A stretch of 64,000 nucleotides of DNA from Mesobacillus subterraneus (lineage in GTDB: Bacteria > Bacillota > Bacilli > Bacillales > Cytobacillaceae). How positions within the stretch are numbered: position 1 is the first letter of the stretch; the number at the start of each line of letters is the position of its first letter. Below the pieces are notes generated by a model that saw only the letters and a program-made list of their open reading frames with translations, was not told the DNA's origin and did not search any database. Below, one piece after another: positions 1-9,288 of this stretch. The stretch spans positions 62,001 through 126,000 of the forward strand of contig NZ_JAMBOF010000001.1 of NCBI RefSeq assembly GCF_023715485.1, in the 5' to 3' direction. The translations under genes and the position numbers were made by a program.

Positions 1-1
1 A

Positions 2-1375
2 ACACCGGAATTATCATTTGCGGTGCGTCATCTGCACGCATACGCTGGTATCGTGATCACGGCGAGCCACAATCCGCCCGAATACAACGGTTATAAAGTA
101 TATGGCTCAGACGGAGGCCAGCTGCCGCCTGACAGTGCGGATGAGGTCATCGCAAAGGTAGACGAAATAGAAAATGAATTGTCGATCGAGGTTATGGATG
201 AGCAGGCGCTAAAGGAAAAAGGCTTGATCAAGATGATTGGACCTGAAGTGGACCGCGCATATCTTGAGAAGTTAATGACGATATCAGAGAATCCTACCTT
301 GTCAGACGAAACGGATGTAAAAGTAGTATTTACGCCGTTGCATGGTACTGCGAACATGCCGGTTCGCAATATCTTGACGAATCTTAAATACCAGAGTGTC
401 ACGGTAGTTAAGGAACAGGAGCTTCCTGATCCGGAATTTTCAACTGTGAAAAGCCCGAATCCGGAAGAGCATGCTGCATTTGAGCTGGCAATCCGTGAAG
501 GAAAGAAAATCGATGCGGATGTATTGATCGCAACAGATCCGGATGCTGACCGCCTTGGTATTGCCGTGAAGGATCCAGACGGAGAATATATTGTGCTGAC
601 GGGGAACCAAACTGGCTCGCTTCTGCTTCACTATATCCTCACACAAAAGAAAGAAAAAGCCACACTTCCGGCAAATGGTGTTGTATTGAAGACGATTGTT
701 ACATCTGAGCTTGGCCGTAATATTGCTGCCTCTTTCGGCATCAATACAATCGATGTGCTGACAGGCTTCAAATTCATCGCTGAAAAAATTAAAGCGTATG
801 AAGAATCAGGAGAGTACAAGTTCCTTTTCGGCTATGAAGAAAGTTACGGTTATTTGATCGGCGACTTTGCGCGAGATAAAGATGCAGTGCAGGCCGCCAT
901 GCTTGCTGTTGAAGTGTGCGCGTACTATAAAAAGAAGGGCATGTCATTGTACGAAGCTCTTCAAAGTATCTTTGAAGAATATGGCTATTACCAGGAAGGA
1001 CTGCGTTCACTCACTTTAAAAGGTAAGGAAGGCGCGGAGCTGATCCAAAAAACACTGGGAGTATTCCGTTCGGAGCCAATCAAAAATCTCGGTGAATTGA
1101 AAGTGGCTGCTGTAGAAGATTATTTAACAGGAGTAAGGCTGAACGATAATAATGAGGAAGAAAAGATTGAGCTTCCGCCATCAAATGTCATTAAATATTT
1201 TCTTGAGGATGGCTCATGGATGTGCCTTCGCCCATCTGGAACGGAACCGAAAATCAAGTTCTATTTTGGCGTGAATGACAAGAGCCTTGCAGATAGCAAG
1301 CAAAAGCTCCAAAAGCTTGAGCAGGATTTCATGCAATTAGTGGATAAGAAAATGGAAGCTGCGAAAAAATTATAA
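2..1375 (+). CDS. pgcA: phosphoglucomutase, 5'-truncated by window edge
   Basis: Interconverts glucose-1-phosphate and glucose-6-phosphate in the cytosol, feeding UDP-glucose for wall teichoic acid and glycolipid anchors. The frame is open from base 2 with no start, so the N-terminus lies outside the window. The catalytic phosphoserine loop TASHNPP is near the visible start, the metal loop DPDADR lies about residue 175, the sugar-binding GYEESYGY follows, and the phosphate-binding [12 protein letters not shown] is near the C-terminus. About 457 residues are visible, against roughly 565-580 for Bacillus PgcA. The domain order fits alpha-phosphohexomutases; phosphomannomutase activity cannot be excluded from sequence alone. 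Confidence 0.93.
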   Translation, partial: TPELSFAVRHLHAYAGIVITASHNPPEYNGYKVYGSDGGQLPPDSADEVIAKVDEIENELSIEVMDEQALKEKGLIKMIGPEVDRAYLEKLMTISENPTLSDETDVKVVFTPLHGTANMPVRNILTNLKYQSVTVVKEQELPDPEFSTVKSPNPEEHAAFELAIREGKKIDADVLIATDPDADRLGIAVKDPDGEYIVLTGNQTGSLLLHYILTQKKEKATLPANGVVLKTIVTSELGRNIAASFGINTIDVLTGFKFIAEKIKAYEESGEYKFLFGYEESYGYLIGDFARDKDAVQAAMLAVEVCAYYKKKGMSLYEALQSIFEEYGYYQEGLRSLTLKGKEGAELIQKTLGVFRSEPIKNLGELKVAAVEDYLTGVRLNDNNEEEKIELPPSNVIKYFLEDGSWMCLRPSGTEPKIKFYFGVNDKSLADSKQKLQKLEQDFMQLVDKKMEAAKKL

Positions 1376-1414
1376 TAACAACTATGTTTTAGCAGATAGA
1401 AAGGAACTAACTAC

Positions 1415-2137
1415 ATGTTAAAAAATCAAGTTGCAATCGTAACTGGTGCATCAAGGGGCATTGGCAAGGAAATCGCCGTCAAACTGGCTGAGCAGGGGAT
1501 GAAGCTTGCTCTTGCAGGCAGCTCAAAAGAAATCAACCAAACAGCTGAAGAGTTGAAACAGAAAGGTTTCCAGGATGTAATCGCCGTCCAAACAGATGTT
1601 AGTGAAGAACAGCAGGTAAAAAATCTAGTAGCAAAAACGCTTGATGCATTCGGTCAGATCGACATACTTGTGAATAATGCAGGCATCGGCTTCTTCAAGC
1701 TTGCCGAAGAAGTGACGGTCGATGAGTGGAAGAAGCTGTTCGAGGTGAATGTACAAGGTGTGTTCCTTGGTGCGACAGCCGTGCTGCCACACATGAAAGA
1801 ACGTAAGTCTGGCACGATCATCACAATTTCTTCAGATGTAGGTCGATACACGATTCCAAACGGAAGTGCGTATACAGCTACGAAATACGCCGTACAGGGA
1901 TTCTGTGGTTCTCTAGCCCAGGAAGTCAGAGAGTTTGGCATCCGCGTTGGGACAATAAATCCAGGTATGGTTGATACGTATTTTGCGGACTCCGAGCAAG
2001 GTCTGCCTGAAAAGCATGACTGGCTGAAGGTGGAGGATATCGCTAACGCAGTAGTATATATGGCATCTGCGCCTAAGCATATGCTGATAGATGAAATCGT
2101 TATTCATCCTCTTGTTCAAAATTATCCGATTGCTTAA
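1415..2137 (+). CDS. SDR-family oxidoreductase (3-ketoacyl reductase-like)
   Basis: NAD(P)H-dependent short-chain dehydrogenase of 240 residues, a normal length for classical SDRs. The Rossmann motif TGASRGIG is at residues 9-16, NNAGIG is near residue 88, the catalytic Ser lies in ISSDVG, and YTATK supplies the YxxxK pair. The ATG follows AAAGGA by about nine bases. It lies 39 bp after pgcA and may be co-transcribed; a strong terminator follows. The family resembles FabG, but no fatty-acid genes are nearby, so the substrate is unknown. The short C-terminal HPLVQNYPIA tail is typical of small Bacillus SDRs annotated only by family. Confidence 0.88.
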   Translation: MLKNQVAIVTGASRGIGKEIAVKLAEQGMKLALAGSSKEINQTAEELKQKGFQDVIAVQTDVSEEQQVKNLVAKTLDAFGQIDILVNNAGIGFFKLAEEVTVDEWKKLFEVNVQGVFLGATAVLPHMKERKSGTIITISSDVGRYTIPNGSAYTATKYAVQGFCGSLAQEVREFGIRVGTINPGMVDTYFADSEQGLPEKHDWLKVEDIANAVVYMASAPKHMLIDEIVIHPLVQNYPIA

Positions 2138-2142
2138 CTTAA

Positions 2143-2178
2143 AAATCCGAAGAGAACATTTCTCTTCGGATTTTTTTA
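2143..2178 (+). terminator. Rho-independent terminator after the SDR gene
   Basis: A 10-bp stem TCCGAAGAGA / TCTCTTCGGA with a 5-base loop is followed by seven T residues. Confidence 0.9.
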
Positions 2179-2214
2179 TAGTATCAGAATTTATATGTCT
2201 TTAACTTCGAGAAA

Positions 2215-2455
2215 TGTCCAGCTTCAGCGCCTAGCCCCTCGAGACGCTTGTCTAGTTTCGCCTCCTAGAAACTCCGAAACTTCAACTCCGCCGGCAGAAG
2301 CAAAAAGCGCTTCTTTGTCGGAGTCTCCAGTTTCTGCGTTTCTGGGCAGTCGGCTATACATTTCTATTTCGGTCCTGCCAATGAAGTCAAAGAACGACTT
2401 CACTGTCATGCCCTCCAGCGCTTGTCGGGGCTGACCAAGGCGCTTGCGCTTTTCT
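2215..2455. repeat. Dispersed palindromic intergenic repeat, single copy here
   Basis: About 240 bp with no plausible gene. The ends form an imperfect inverted repeat: AGCGCCTAGCCCC at 2226-2238 against GGGGCTGACCAAGGCGCT at 2427-2444. Inside are further arms (CAGAAGC/GCTTCT; AACTCCG/CGGAGT). It is richer in GC than the flanks. The ends resemble the GCGCCTAG...GGCGCTTGCGCTTTT family seen between genes in many Bacillaceae; this comparison is from memory. No second copy was found in this window. Confidence 0.6.
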
Positions 2456-2543
2456 TGAGACTTTAGGCTGAATTACTTTCATACTTTTTTTGAAGGCGGA
2501 ATTTTTCCAATAAAGATATAATGAATAAAATGGGGGGATTTGG

Positions 2544-3662
2544 ATGGCGAGTGAGAACACAAATTCTGAGGTCGGCATCTTAAAGGAAATAGCCGAATTA
2601 TTGAATGAAGGAACTGAACTGAATCCTATTTTGACTGAGGTTTTAACCAGGCTTTTACATATAACGGGACTTGAGACCGGATGGATTTTTCTCATTGATG
2701 AACACGGGAATTATCAGCTTGCTGCGAAGTCGGAACTGCCGCCAGCGCTTTCATTGAATGATTTTTCTCCAATGTGCCGGGGTGGGTGCTGGTGTGTAGA
2801 CCGTTATAATGACGGAAGATTGAATAAGGCGACTAATATATTTGAATGTAAAAGAATTGAAGATGCAATCACCAACAATACAGGCGCTACAAATGGGTTA
2901 ACACATCATGCTACGGTTCCATTGAGGGCGGGTGAGGAGAAATTTGGCGTGCTGAATGTAGGGTCGCCTAACAAGACCCATTTTAAAGCAGAAGAACTTG
3001 CTCTGCTTGAGGCAGTCGCATTCCAGAGTGGAACAGCAATCAAAAGAATTAAGCTAACACAACAGGAAAATGAGCTTGCTTTAGCTGCCGAGAGAAACCG
3101 TCTTGCCAGGGATCTTCATGATTCGGTTAACCAGCTTTTATTTTCGCTAAGCTTGACGGCCAGGGCAGGCGCCGAAATGGCAGCGACCCCTGAAATGAAG
3201 GAGACCTTTGCATACATTCAAGATCTGGCGCAGGAAGCACAGGGAGAAATGCGGGCGTTGATTTGGCAGCTTCGCCCGAGAGGTCTGGAAAATGGCATCA
3301 TTTGCGCGCTTGCAGGCTATGCAGAAATGCTGGGGGTACGCCTCGAAACAAATATAAAAGGTGTTTCCAGCCTGCCCGGAAAAGTAGAAGAAGCGCTTTG
3401 GCGGATTGGGCAAGAGGCACTTGCAAACTGCAAAAAGCATTCTCAGGCTGAAAAAGTGAAACTTACGCTTGATACGACAAGTGAAATGATTGAACTGAGA
3501 ATCCAAGATGATGGCTGCGGCTTTAACTTTGATCCAGGGAAGGAGCTTCCGTCTCTTGGATTAAAAAGTATGCAAACACGGGCTTCCTCACTTGGAGGCA
3601 AGCTTGACCTGCATAGTAAACCTGGTGAAGGAACCTTGATTATAGTGAAAATTCCAATATGA
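2544..3662 (+). CDS. cytosolic GAF-domain sensor histidine kinase, YhcY-like
   Basis: NarL-class (HisKA_3) histidine kinase, 372 residues, with no membrane segment or signal peptide, so it senses a cytosolic cue. A GAF domain covers about residues 25-165 and contains several Cys residues (MCRGGCWC). The dimerisation/phosphoacceptor box RDLHDSVNQ carries the histidine near residue 191. An ATPase domain with DDGCGF and LGLKSMQTRA forms the C-terminus. The gene overlaps the following regulator region with an ATGA junction. Size, architecture and location match B. subtilis YhcY, paired with YhcZ. The ligand is unknown; the Cys cluster makes redox or metal sensing conceivable but unproven. Confidence 0.85.
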   Translation: MASENTNSEVGILKEIAELLNEGTELNPILTEVLTRLLHITGLETGWIFLIDEHGNYQLAAKSELPPALSLNDFSPMCRGGCWCVDRYNDGRLNKATNIFECKRIEDAITNNTGATNGLTHHATVPLRAGEEKFGVLNVGSPNKTHFKAEELALLEAVAFQSGTAIKRIKLTQQENELALAAERNRLARDLHDSVNQLLFSLSLTARAGAEMAATPEMKETFAYIQDLAQEAQGEMRALIWQLRPRGLENGIICALAGYAEMLGVRLETNIKGVSSLPGKVEEALWRIGQEALANCKKHSQAEKVKLTLDTTSEMIELRIQDDGCGFNFDPGKELPSLGLKSMQTRASSLGGKLDLHSKPGEGTLIIVKIPI

Positions 3663-3682
3663 AAACAGGGGAGGAACAGGGG

Positions 3683-4342
3683 ATGACCATAAAAATCCTG
3701 ATTGCTGATGACCACCACGTAGTCAGAAGAGGATTAGTTTTTTTCTTAAGAACACAGGAATCGATTGAAATAATCGGAGAGGCAAGCAACGGAAAAGAAG
3801 CAGTGGAACTAGCCCGGAAATTGAATCCAGATCTCATCCTAATGGACTTGATCATGCCAGAAATGGACGGGATTCAAGCCACGAAGCTTATCAAAGGAGC
3901 ACAACCAGAAATAAAAATCATGATGCTGACGAGTTTTTCTGATCAGGAGCATGTCATCCCTGCGATCGAGGCAGGAGCATCCGGCTACCAGCTGAAAGAC
4001 ATCCAGCCAGATGAACTGGTAAAATCAATCAAAAGAATCATGGCAGGAGAAAATCAGCTCCATCCCAAGGCCACTTCCTTAGTTTTAAAGCATTTATCAA
4101 GCAATAACAGGCAAGAACGGAAAGCAATTGATGACCTGACAAAACGGGAACTCGAAGTATTGAAGGAAATCGCAAGCGGAAAGAGCAATAAAGAAATTGC
4201 CGCTACGCTATACATCACAGAGAAGACGGTTAAAACCCATGTATCCAATGTACTTGCAAAGCTAGAGCTCGCAGACCGGACACAGGCAGCCCTGTATGCC
4301 GTTCGGAATCGGCTGGTAGAGCAGGAACCGCCATCTGCTTAA
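3683..4342 (+). CDS. NarL/FixJ-family response regulator, YhcZ-like
   Basis: DNA-binding response regulator of 219 residues, the probable partner of the upstream kinase. The receiver starts MTIKILIADDHH; the phosphoacceptor Asp is in LILMDLIMP near residue 54, with conserved Thr (MMLTS) and Lys (YQLKD). A LuxR-type helix-turn-helix (LTKRELEVLKEIASGKSNKEIA) occupies about residues 150-205. An in-frame ATG at 3659 overlaps the kinase stop, but the ATG at 3683 is preferred: GGGAGGAACAGGGG sits just before it and it gives the canonical receiver N-terminus. No targets are visible. Confidence 0.88.
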   Translation: MTIKILIADDHHVVRRGLVFFLRTQESIEIIGEASNGKEAVELARKLNPDLILMDLIMPEMDGIQATKLIKGAQPEIKIMMLTSFSDQEHVIPAIEAGASGYQLKDIQPDELVKSIKRIMAGENQLHPKATSLVLKHLSSNNRQERKAIDDLTKRELEVLKEIASGKSNKEIAATLYITEKTVKTHVSNVLAKLELADRTQAALYAVRNRLVEQEPPSA

Positions 4343-4546
4343 CGGTATGGATGTCACACGGTCAGTTGAGTTTCCTGAAAAGAAGATTGAAAAGGAAAGA
4401 AAAAGACTGTGTAATGCCCAAACGAGTCAAGAAGCGTAAACAGGAAATAAAGACTTTATAACGCCATCCAGCCAGGCTTCAACAGGAGCCATGTGAGCAC
4501 CTAAATACCAATATCTTCATAAGCAAACCTGGCATAAAAAACAGCA

Positions 4547-4582
4547 AACACGGCACCTTAATAAAGGTGGCCGTGTTTTTTG
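4547..4582. terminator. Bidirectional terminator between yhcZ-like and yhdB
   Basis: Stem ACACGGCACCTT / AAAGGTGGCCGTGT (one bulge) followed by a T run on the + strand; the two flanking genes converge on it. Confidence 0.8.
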
Positions 4583-4596
4583 GTGGAATTCTCTTG

Positions 4597-4851
4597 TTAA
4601 ATCAAGCCGTTTACAGCGGTTTCCAGGAAGTCCTCGCCGGCGGCTTCGTTTGCGTAGTCGATGTATCTTAACAGGGAATACAGGTGTTTTTCAATGACGG
4701 AATAGTCTTTTTCAAAGTTGTAAGCGTGGAGAAAATGTTCAATCTTTTTAGCCAGGAACTGGTCCTCTGTCCTGACCATCAGGATGAGCAAGTTATCCCA
4801 TTGCGATCTGTGCGTGTAATATAAAGCACGATCATAATCCGATTTGGTCAT
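4597..4851 (-). CDS. yhdB: YhdB-like small protein
   Basis: Acidic-aromatic protein of 84 residues starting MTKSDYDRALYYT with no membrane segment. The central segment SQWDNLLILMVRT is as I recall B. subtilis YhdB, whose function is unknown. The start at 4851 is chosen because AAGGAGG precedes it by eight bases; a longer in-frame reading to 4986 has no ribosome site and low-complexity leader sequence. It lies next to a YhdC-like gene, as in B. subtilis, which supports the assignment. Confidence 0.8.
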   Translation of the reverse strand: MTKSDYDRALYYTHRSQWDNLLILMVRTEDQFLAKKIEHFLHAYNFEKDYSVIEKHLYSLLRYIDYANEAAGEDFLETAVNGLI

Positions 4852-4914
4852 ATCCGTTCCTCCTTGTAAGGAGTTGATTATATTATATGGAGTTGAGACG
4901 CGAACTTTCTCAGA

Positions 4915-4954
4915 AAATGTTGGACGTCCCTGTTTACAGGGTTTTTCAACATTT
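4915..4954. repeat. Nested inverted repeat between divergent yhdB and yhdC
   Basis: Perfect 8-bp outer arms AAATGTTG / CAACATTT enclose a 6-bp hairpin CCCTGT-TT-ACAGGG and a T run. It lies upstream of both yhdB (minus) and yhdC (plus), so it may be an operator or a leader hairpin. Confidence 0.45.
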
Positions 4955-5077
4955 ACCTGTATAAATCTAATCCCCGTTACAGGCATTATAAACAGGATAT
5001 TTTTTCCGCAATGTTATTGATACATATTCAAAATGGAAGCGAAGGAAACTAAAGAAAAAATAAAAGGAGGTTTTTTT

Positions 5078-5401
5078 ATGAAGAAAATGATTGCCCCTGT
5101 GGCTGCCTTACTGATTTTGCTGGTGAGTCTCAATGGAACCTATGCAAACGCGCAAAGACCAGATTATGAAAAATACGGACGGATTGCCACTGCTGTCATC
5201 AAGGAAGATTTTCCTGGGGAACCAGTCAAGGATTATCAATATATGGGCAGGAAGCAATTGAGTGATGGCCAAGTCCTGGATTCCTTCCAATTCAAGCTGA
5301 CCGATCAGGGGAAACCAGTGCTCGCAACCGTTCAAATTACTCATGATTTAAAGAACAATAAGCTCTTGAACCTTACAGTTACAGAACAGAGACAGCAGTA
5401 A
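5078..5401 (+). CDS. yhdC: secreted YhdC-like DUF3889 protein
   Basis: Small exported protein, 107 residues. The N-terminus MKKMIAPVAALLILLVSLNG is a clear Sec signal peptide with probable cleavage after YANA. The mature part (DYEKYGRIATAVIKEDFPG...DYQYMGRKQLSDGQVLDSFQF) matches my memory of the DUF3889/YhdC family, a short wall- or medium-facing domain of unknown function. The start at 5078 follows AAAAGGAGG by seven bases; an upstream in-frame ATG at 5033 would bury the signal peptide and lacks a site. The neighbour yhdB supports the name. Confidence 0.8.
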   Translation: MKKMIAPVAALLILLVSLNGTYANAQRPDYEKYGRIATAVIKEDFPGEPVKDYQYMGRKQLSDGQVLDSFQFKLTDQGKPVLATVQITHDLKNNKLLNLTVTEQRQQ

Positions 5402-5481
5402 AGTTTTTCGGAAAGGCTATAACCCGTTCATCTTTCTTCCTTTTTGCTCATACATTGTGGTAAGAAGTGAAAGGGGGAGAG

Positions 5482-6891
5482 ATGGTGTCGGAAGATCAAA
5501 AGTCACTGGAATATGCCATTTCTGAGATTACCGAAATAGCCAAAGGATTCGGGCTGGATTTTTATCCGATGCGGTATGAAATATGCCCTGCCGAAATTAT
5601 ATATACATTTGGTGCTTATGGAATGCCGACAAGATTTTCGCACTGGAGCTTCGGGAAGCAATTTCATAAAATGAAGCTTCATTATGATCTTGGCCTTTCA
5701 AAAATTTATGAACTTGTTATCAATTCAAATCCATGTTATGCCTTTTTGCTTGATTCCAACTCATTGATACAAAACAAGCTCATTGTAGCCCATGTCCTGG
5801 CACACTGCGATTTTTTCAAAAATAATGTCCGGTTTCAGAATACGAAGCGTGATATGGTCGAGAGCATGGCAGCCACCGCAGAGCGAATCCGCAAATACGA
5901 AATCGAGCATGGGAAGCAGGCAGTAGAATCCTTCCTTGATGCCGTATTGGCGATTGAAGAGCATATTGATCCATCGCTTATGAGGCCTAAGCTCGCATGG
6001 TCAATGGATGATGAAGTGGATGATGAAGACCCTCCTGCAACATCACCATATGATGATTTATGGGGACTTGATGCAAAGAAGACTGAAACAAGCGAGACTA
6101 AGAAGAAAAAGAAGTTTCCGCCGCGGCCAGAGAAAGATTTACTACTGTTCATTGAAAGCTACAGCCGAGACCTGACTGACTGGCAGCGGGATATCCTGAC
6201 TATGATGCGTGAAGAAATGCTTTATTTCTGGCCACAGCTTGAAACGAAAATCATGAACGAAGGCTGGGCATCCTACTGGCATCAAAGAATTTTGCGTGAA
6301 ATGGATCTTACAAGCGGCGAAGCGATTGAATTTGCGAAGTTAAATGCTGGCGTCGTTCAGCCGTCAAAAACCGGAATTAATCCATATTATTTAGGAATCA
6401 AAATTTTTGAAGATATAGAGGAGCGCTACAACAATCCTACAGAGGAAATGAAGAGGCGTGGTGTAAAGCCTGGCTCAGGCCGTGAAAAAATGTTTGAGGT
6501 CCGTGAAGTTGAGTCGGATATCTCATTTCTGCGCAATTACCTAAATAAAGATCTCGTGATGCGCGAGGATATGTATCTTTTCCAGAAGCAGGGCCGGGAA
6601 TATAAAGTGGTCGACAAAGCATGGGAGCAGGTTCGTGATCAGCTTGTCAGCATGAGGGTGAATGGCGGTTTCCCATACTTGAATGTGATTGATGGCGACT
6701 ATCTCAAAAATGGAGAGGTATATATCCAGCATGGCTTTGAAGGGATTGAGCTGGATATAAAATACCTTGAAAAGGTACTCCCCTATATTCACCAGTTATG
6801 GGGCCGGAAATGCCATATCGAGACAATCGTCGAAGGCAGGGCGATGCTGTACACATACGATGGTAAGGGAATCCATCGAAAATATTTATAG
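5482..6891 (+). CDS. spoVR: SpoVR family stage V sporulation protein
   Basis: Cytosolic protein of 469 residues, nearly identical in length to B. subtilis SpoVR (468), required for normal spore cortex formation. The family's biochemical activity is unsettled. Recognisable blocks are [46 protein letters not shown] and [20 protein letters not shown]-like C-terminal sequence. The ATG at 5482 follows AAGGGGGAGAG; a GTG at 5467 overlaps that site and is rejected. A terminator follows directly, and the gene appears monocistronic. Confidence 0.94.
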   Translation: MVSEDQKSLEYAISEITEIAKGFGLDFYPMRYEICPAEIIYTFGAYGMPTRFSHWSFGKQFHKMKLHYDLGLSKIYELVINSNPCYAFLLDSNSLIQNKLIVAHVLAHCDFFKNNVRFQNTKRDMVESMAATAERIRKYEIEHGKQAVESFLDAVLAIEEHIDPSLMRPKLAWSMDDEVDDEDPPATSPYDDLWGLDAKKTETSETKKKKKFPPRPEKDLLLFIESYSRDLTDWQRDILTMMREEMLYFWPQLETKIMNEGWASYWHQRILREMDLTSGEAIEFAKLNAGVVQPSKTGINPYYLGIKIFEDIEERYNNPTEEMKRRGVKPGSGREKMFEVREVESDISFLRNYLNKDLVMREDMYLFQKQGREYKVVDKAWEQVRDQLVSMRVNGGFPYLNVIDGDYLKNGEVYIQHGFEGIELDIKYLEKVLPYIHQLWGRKCHIETIVEGRAMLYTYDGKGIHRKYL

Positions 6892-6901
6892 CATAGTAAA
6901 C

Positions 6902-6928
6902 AAACCGCTGATTTCAGCGGTTTTTTAA
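6902..6928 (+). terminator. spoVR terminator
   Basis: Stem AACCGCTGA / TCAGCGGTT with a TTT-side loop and a six-T tail. Confidence 0.88.
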
Positions 6929-7133
6929 TTTGTCTTATTTTGATCTTTTTATTTGGAATAACGTCCTTTTGTTCCATATGGGCCAGTTTGGATGAATAAC
7001 TGGATTGCCAAATCAAGTAAGGGAGAATATTTTTAAAGTGTAAAACCAATGATTTTAAGGTATTAATTATAAAAGAAGTGGAAGTTTACATAAATAAAGA
7101 TTGAACCATTTTCACTGTTAAGTCATAATAATA

Positions 7134-7155
7134 TATATGAGCATATATTCATATA
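7134..7155. promoter_or_regulatory. CzrA-type operator before czcD
   Basis: Perfect 7-bp inverted repeat TATATGA / TCATATA separated by eight bases, 25 bp before the czcD start. It matches the known ArsR/CzrA box form (TATATGAnnnnnnnnTCATATA). The cognate-looking repressor gene lies directly downstream of czcD. Confidence 0.8.
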
Positions 7156-7180
7156 AAGAGAGAAAGTGAGGCGATTTAAA

Positions 7181-8116
7181 ATGGGCCATCATCATTCACA
7201 CGGCCACGGACATAGCCACGGTCATGGACATAGCCATAGTCATACTAATAACAAAAAAGCGTTGTTCTGGTCTTTCCTTTTAATAGCAATATTCATGGTT
7301 GTGGAAGTCGTCGGTGGAATCTTAACAAACAGCCTTGCGCTGCTCTCAGATGCAGGGCACATGCTTAGCGATGCGGCTGCATTAGGCCTGAGTTTGTTCG
7401 CGATGAAGCTCGGGGAACGGCAAGCAACTCATTCTAAAACCTACGGATATAAACGGTTTGAAATTATCGCGGCCGCTTTAAACGGTCTGACATTGATTGT
7501 CATCTCAATCTATATTTTTTATGAAGCTTTTCATCGATTCATCAATCCGCCAGAAGTCCAGAGCATGGGGATGCTGACCATTTCAGTCATTGGATTGCTG
7601 GTCAACATCATTGCGGCATGGATATTGATGCGCGGAGACAAAGATGACAACTTGAATGTAAGGAGTGCCTTTCTCCATGTGCTTGGGGATATGCTTGGTT
7701 CCGTCGGTGCTATCACGGCCGCGTTACTGATTTACTTCTTCGATTGGGGGATTGCTGATCCAATCGCCAGTGTCGCTGTCGCAATCCTTATTATCATCAG
7801 TGGCTGGAGGGTTACAAAGGAATCTTTTCATGTCTTGATGGAAGGTACGCCTGAACAAATTAAATTGGATGACGTGAAAGATGAGCTAATGAAAATCCCT
7901 CATGTAACTGACGTCCATGATGTCCACGTTTGGTCAATTACATCGGGTGTTTTCATGCTAAGCGGACATATTGCCGTGGCCGGAGAAGGACTTCACGATC
8001 GTGTCCTTCATCAAGCGCAGCAATTGTTACACGATAACTTTGGAATTGATCACAGCACTTTACAGGTTGAAGGAGAAGAAAATGGCTGTCCATGTGCGCA
8101 TGGACCTTGCAATTAA
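7181..8116 (+). CDS. czcD: CDF zinc/cadmium/cobalt efflux transporter CzcD
   Basis: Cation diffusion facilitator of the cytoplasmic membrane that exports divalent metal in exchange for protons or potassium. It has 311 residues, the B. subtilis CzcD length. The first 25 residues form a His/Gly-rich metal-binding segment. Six membrane helices follow; transport-site HxxxD pairs are visible in TM2 (AGHMLSD) and TM5 (HVLGD). A cytosolic domain with VHVWSI ends in CPCAHGPC, an extra Cys/His cluster. The ATG at 7181 is preferred to GTG 7166. A CzrA-like operator precedes it and a convergent czrA follows. Confidence 0.93.
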   Translation: MGHHHSHGHGHSHGHGHSHSHTNNKKALFWSFLLIAIFMVVEVVGGILTNSLALLSDAGHMLSDAAALGLSLFAMKLGERQATHSKTYGYKRFEIIAAALNGLTLIVISIYIFYEAFHRFINPPEVQSMGMLTISVIGLLVNIIAAWILMRGDKDDNLNVRSAFLHVLGDMLGSVGAITAALLIYFFDWGIADPIASVAVAILIIISGWRVTKESFHVLMEGTPEQIKLDDVKDELMKIPHVTDVHDVHVWSITSGVFMLSGHIAVAGEGLHDRVLHQAQQLLHDNFGIDHSTLQVEGEENGCPCAHGPCN

Positions 8117-8153
8117 AGAAGAAAAATGCCAGCCAATCAATGATGGCTGGCAT
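8117..8153 (-). terminator. czrA terminator overlapping its stop codon
   Basis: Stem ATGCCAGCCA / TGGCTGGCAT at 8126-8153, followed on the minus strand by TTTTTCTTCTTT. The czrA stop lies in the loop. The + strand has no T run after this stem. Confidence 0.75.
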
Positions 8154-8457
8154 GTTCTATGCTCTGTTTTAAAAGGTCAATGACATGCTCGTCGTCATGC
8201 GTATAAAATAATGTGGTACCTTCTCTCCTGAATTTGACCAGCCTCAGGTTTTTTAAAAATCTTAGCTGATGTGAAACAGTCGATTGCAGTAAAGAAAGCT
8301 TATCGGCAATATCATTCACTGAATGCTCACCTTGGAACAGCAGGTGTAGAATCCTAAGGCGTGTTGGGTCAGAAAGGGCCTTAAAGGTCTGTGAAACCAT
8401 AAATAGTGTTTCTTCATCCAGTTCAAGTTCGGGGATATCTTTTTTCTCGTTATCCAA
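8137..8457 (-). CDS. czrA: ArsR-family metal-sensing repressor CzrA
   Basis: Winged-helix repressor, 106 residues, that leaves DNA on binding Zn(II)/Co(II). The recognition helix region is [17 protein letters not shown]. The C-terminal helix carries D-x-H-x10-H-x2-H (DEH ... EHASH), exactly the alpha-5 zinc-site spacing of Staphylococcus CzrA (D84, H86, H97, H100). The start is TTG at 8457 with GGAGG about nine bases upstream; no better ATG exists. It is convergent to czcD, whose promoter carries the matching operator, so it most likely represses czcD. Confidence 0.92.
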   Translation of the reverse strand: MDNEKKDIPELELDEETLFMVSQTFKALSDPTRLRILHLLFQGEHSVNDIADKLSLLQSTVSHQLRFLKNLRLVKFRREGTTLFYTHDDEHVIDLLKQSIEHASHH

Positions 8458-8815
8458 CAGAATCAGCCTCCTATTGTAATTATAACTTATCAGGAAGAAA
8501 TCACGGTATGCTTTTGCAGCCGTGATTTTTTATGACTAATTATTTTAAGAAGCAGAATATAAAATTAAAACGCCTCTGATAATAACTACGATCAGGATGA
8601 CCAGTCCATTAAAGTATTTCTTGTCATTAATGGGTTAAACCAATACATTCACCTCTCATAAATAAGGATGAATAACTAGTTACAAAGAGGAGATAAGATA
8701 AAACAGGCAGTTGGAAGTGAGCATTAGAGAAGTAAAATATAAACTTATAATGATAAACTGGATACTGAAAAAACAGATTCTCAAAGTAACTAAACATTTT
8801 AGGAGAGTGGAGAGC
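8458..8815. other. Intergenic region with a plus-strand terminator
   Basis: No supported gene. It holds the czrA promoter region, a + strand terminator at 8498-8531, and AT-rich sequence before the DUF202 gene. A short hydrophobic frame on the minus strand near 8560-8645 lacks any start codon with a site. Confidence 0.5.
8498..8531 (+). terminator. Plus-strand terminator beyond the 5' end of czrA
   Basis: Stem AAATCACGG / CCGTGATTT with a 13-base loop and T6 on the + strand. No + strand gene ends just before it; the nearest upstream + gene is czcD, so it may end a czcD transcript that runs antisense across czrA. Confidence 0.65.
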
Positions 8816-9184
8816 TTGGAAGAGGATAAAAGCCTTGAATCGAAATACATCCAGCAGCATCTTGCGAATGAACGGACCTATCTTGCCTGGGTCAGGACAT
8901 CGATTGCGATAATAGGGATTGGCTTTCTGGCATCAAGCCTTCATTTCAATAATATCCGGACCGTGAGCCATGCAGCCGATACAGTGGCAGTATTTGTAAG
9001 CATCTTCTCTTTGCTGATAGGATTGATCATACTGTCTTTTGCGACCGTCCATTATTTTGCTGTGAGAAAAAATATTAACAGCCAGACCTTTGCCTCAGCA
9101 AATAATTTAATCAAGATTTCAACAATCATCATTTTTCTTATTTTCATATTGCTTGGTTTCTATTTGATGAATATTTTATTTTGA
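8816..9184 (+). CDS. DUF202 (YidH-like) membrane protein
   Basis: Small integral membrane protein, 122 residues, of unknown function. The signature QQHLANERTYLAWVRTSIAI and three hydrophobic segments (about residues 30-50, 65-90, 100-120) are the hallmark of DUF202. The start is uncertain: TTG 8816 is chosen because AGGAG is ten bases upstream and it gives the usual family length. An upstream TTG at 8711 would add 35 residues with no family match. Confidence 0.75.
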   Translation: MEEDKSLESKYIQQHLANERTYLAWVRTSIAIIGIGFLASSLHFNNIRTVSHAADTVAVFVSIFSLLIGLIILSFATVHYFAVRKNINSQTFASANNLIKISTIIIFLIFILLGFYLMNILF

Positions 9185-9288
9185 CGATTGGTCTGTGAAA
9201 AGTACCATGGCGAAGGAAAAATGCGCCAGATATCCTGACGCGGTTAGGCAAACCTTATATTGCTTCTGCTAGACTGATACGTGCAGCA

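Noticed and set aside
8560-8645. Hydrophobic small protein on the minus strand (NDKKYFNGLVILIVVIIRG)
   Set aside because: A stop lies just upstream and no ATG, GTG or TTG start with a site is available; only ATT.
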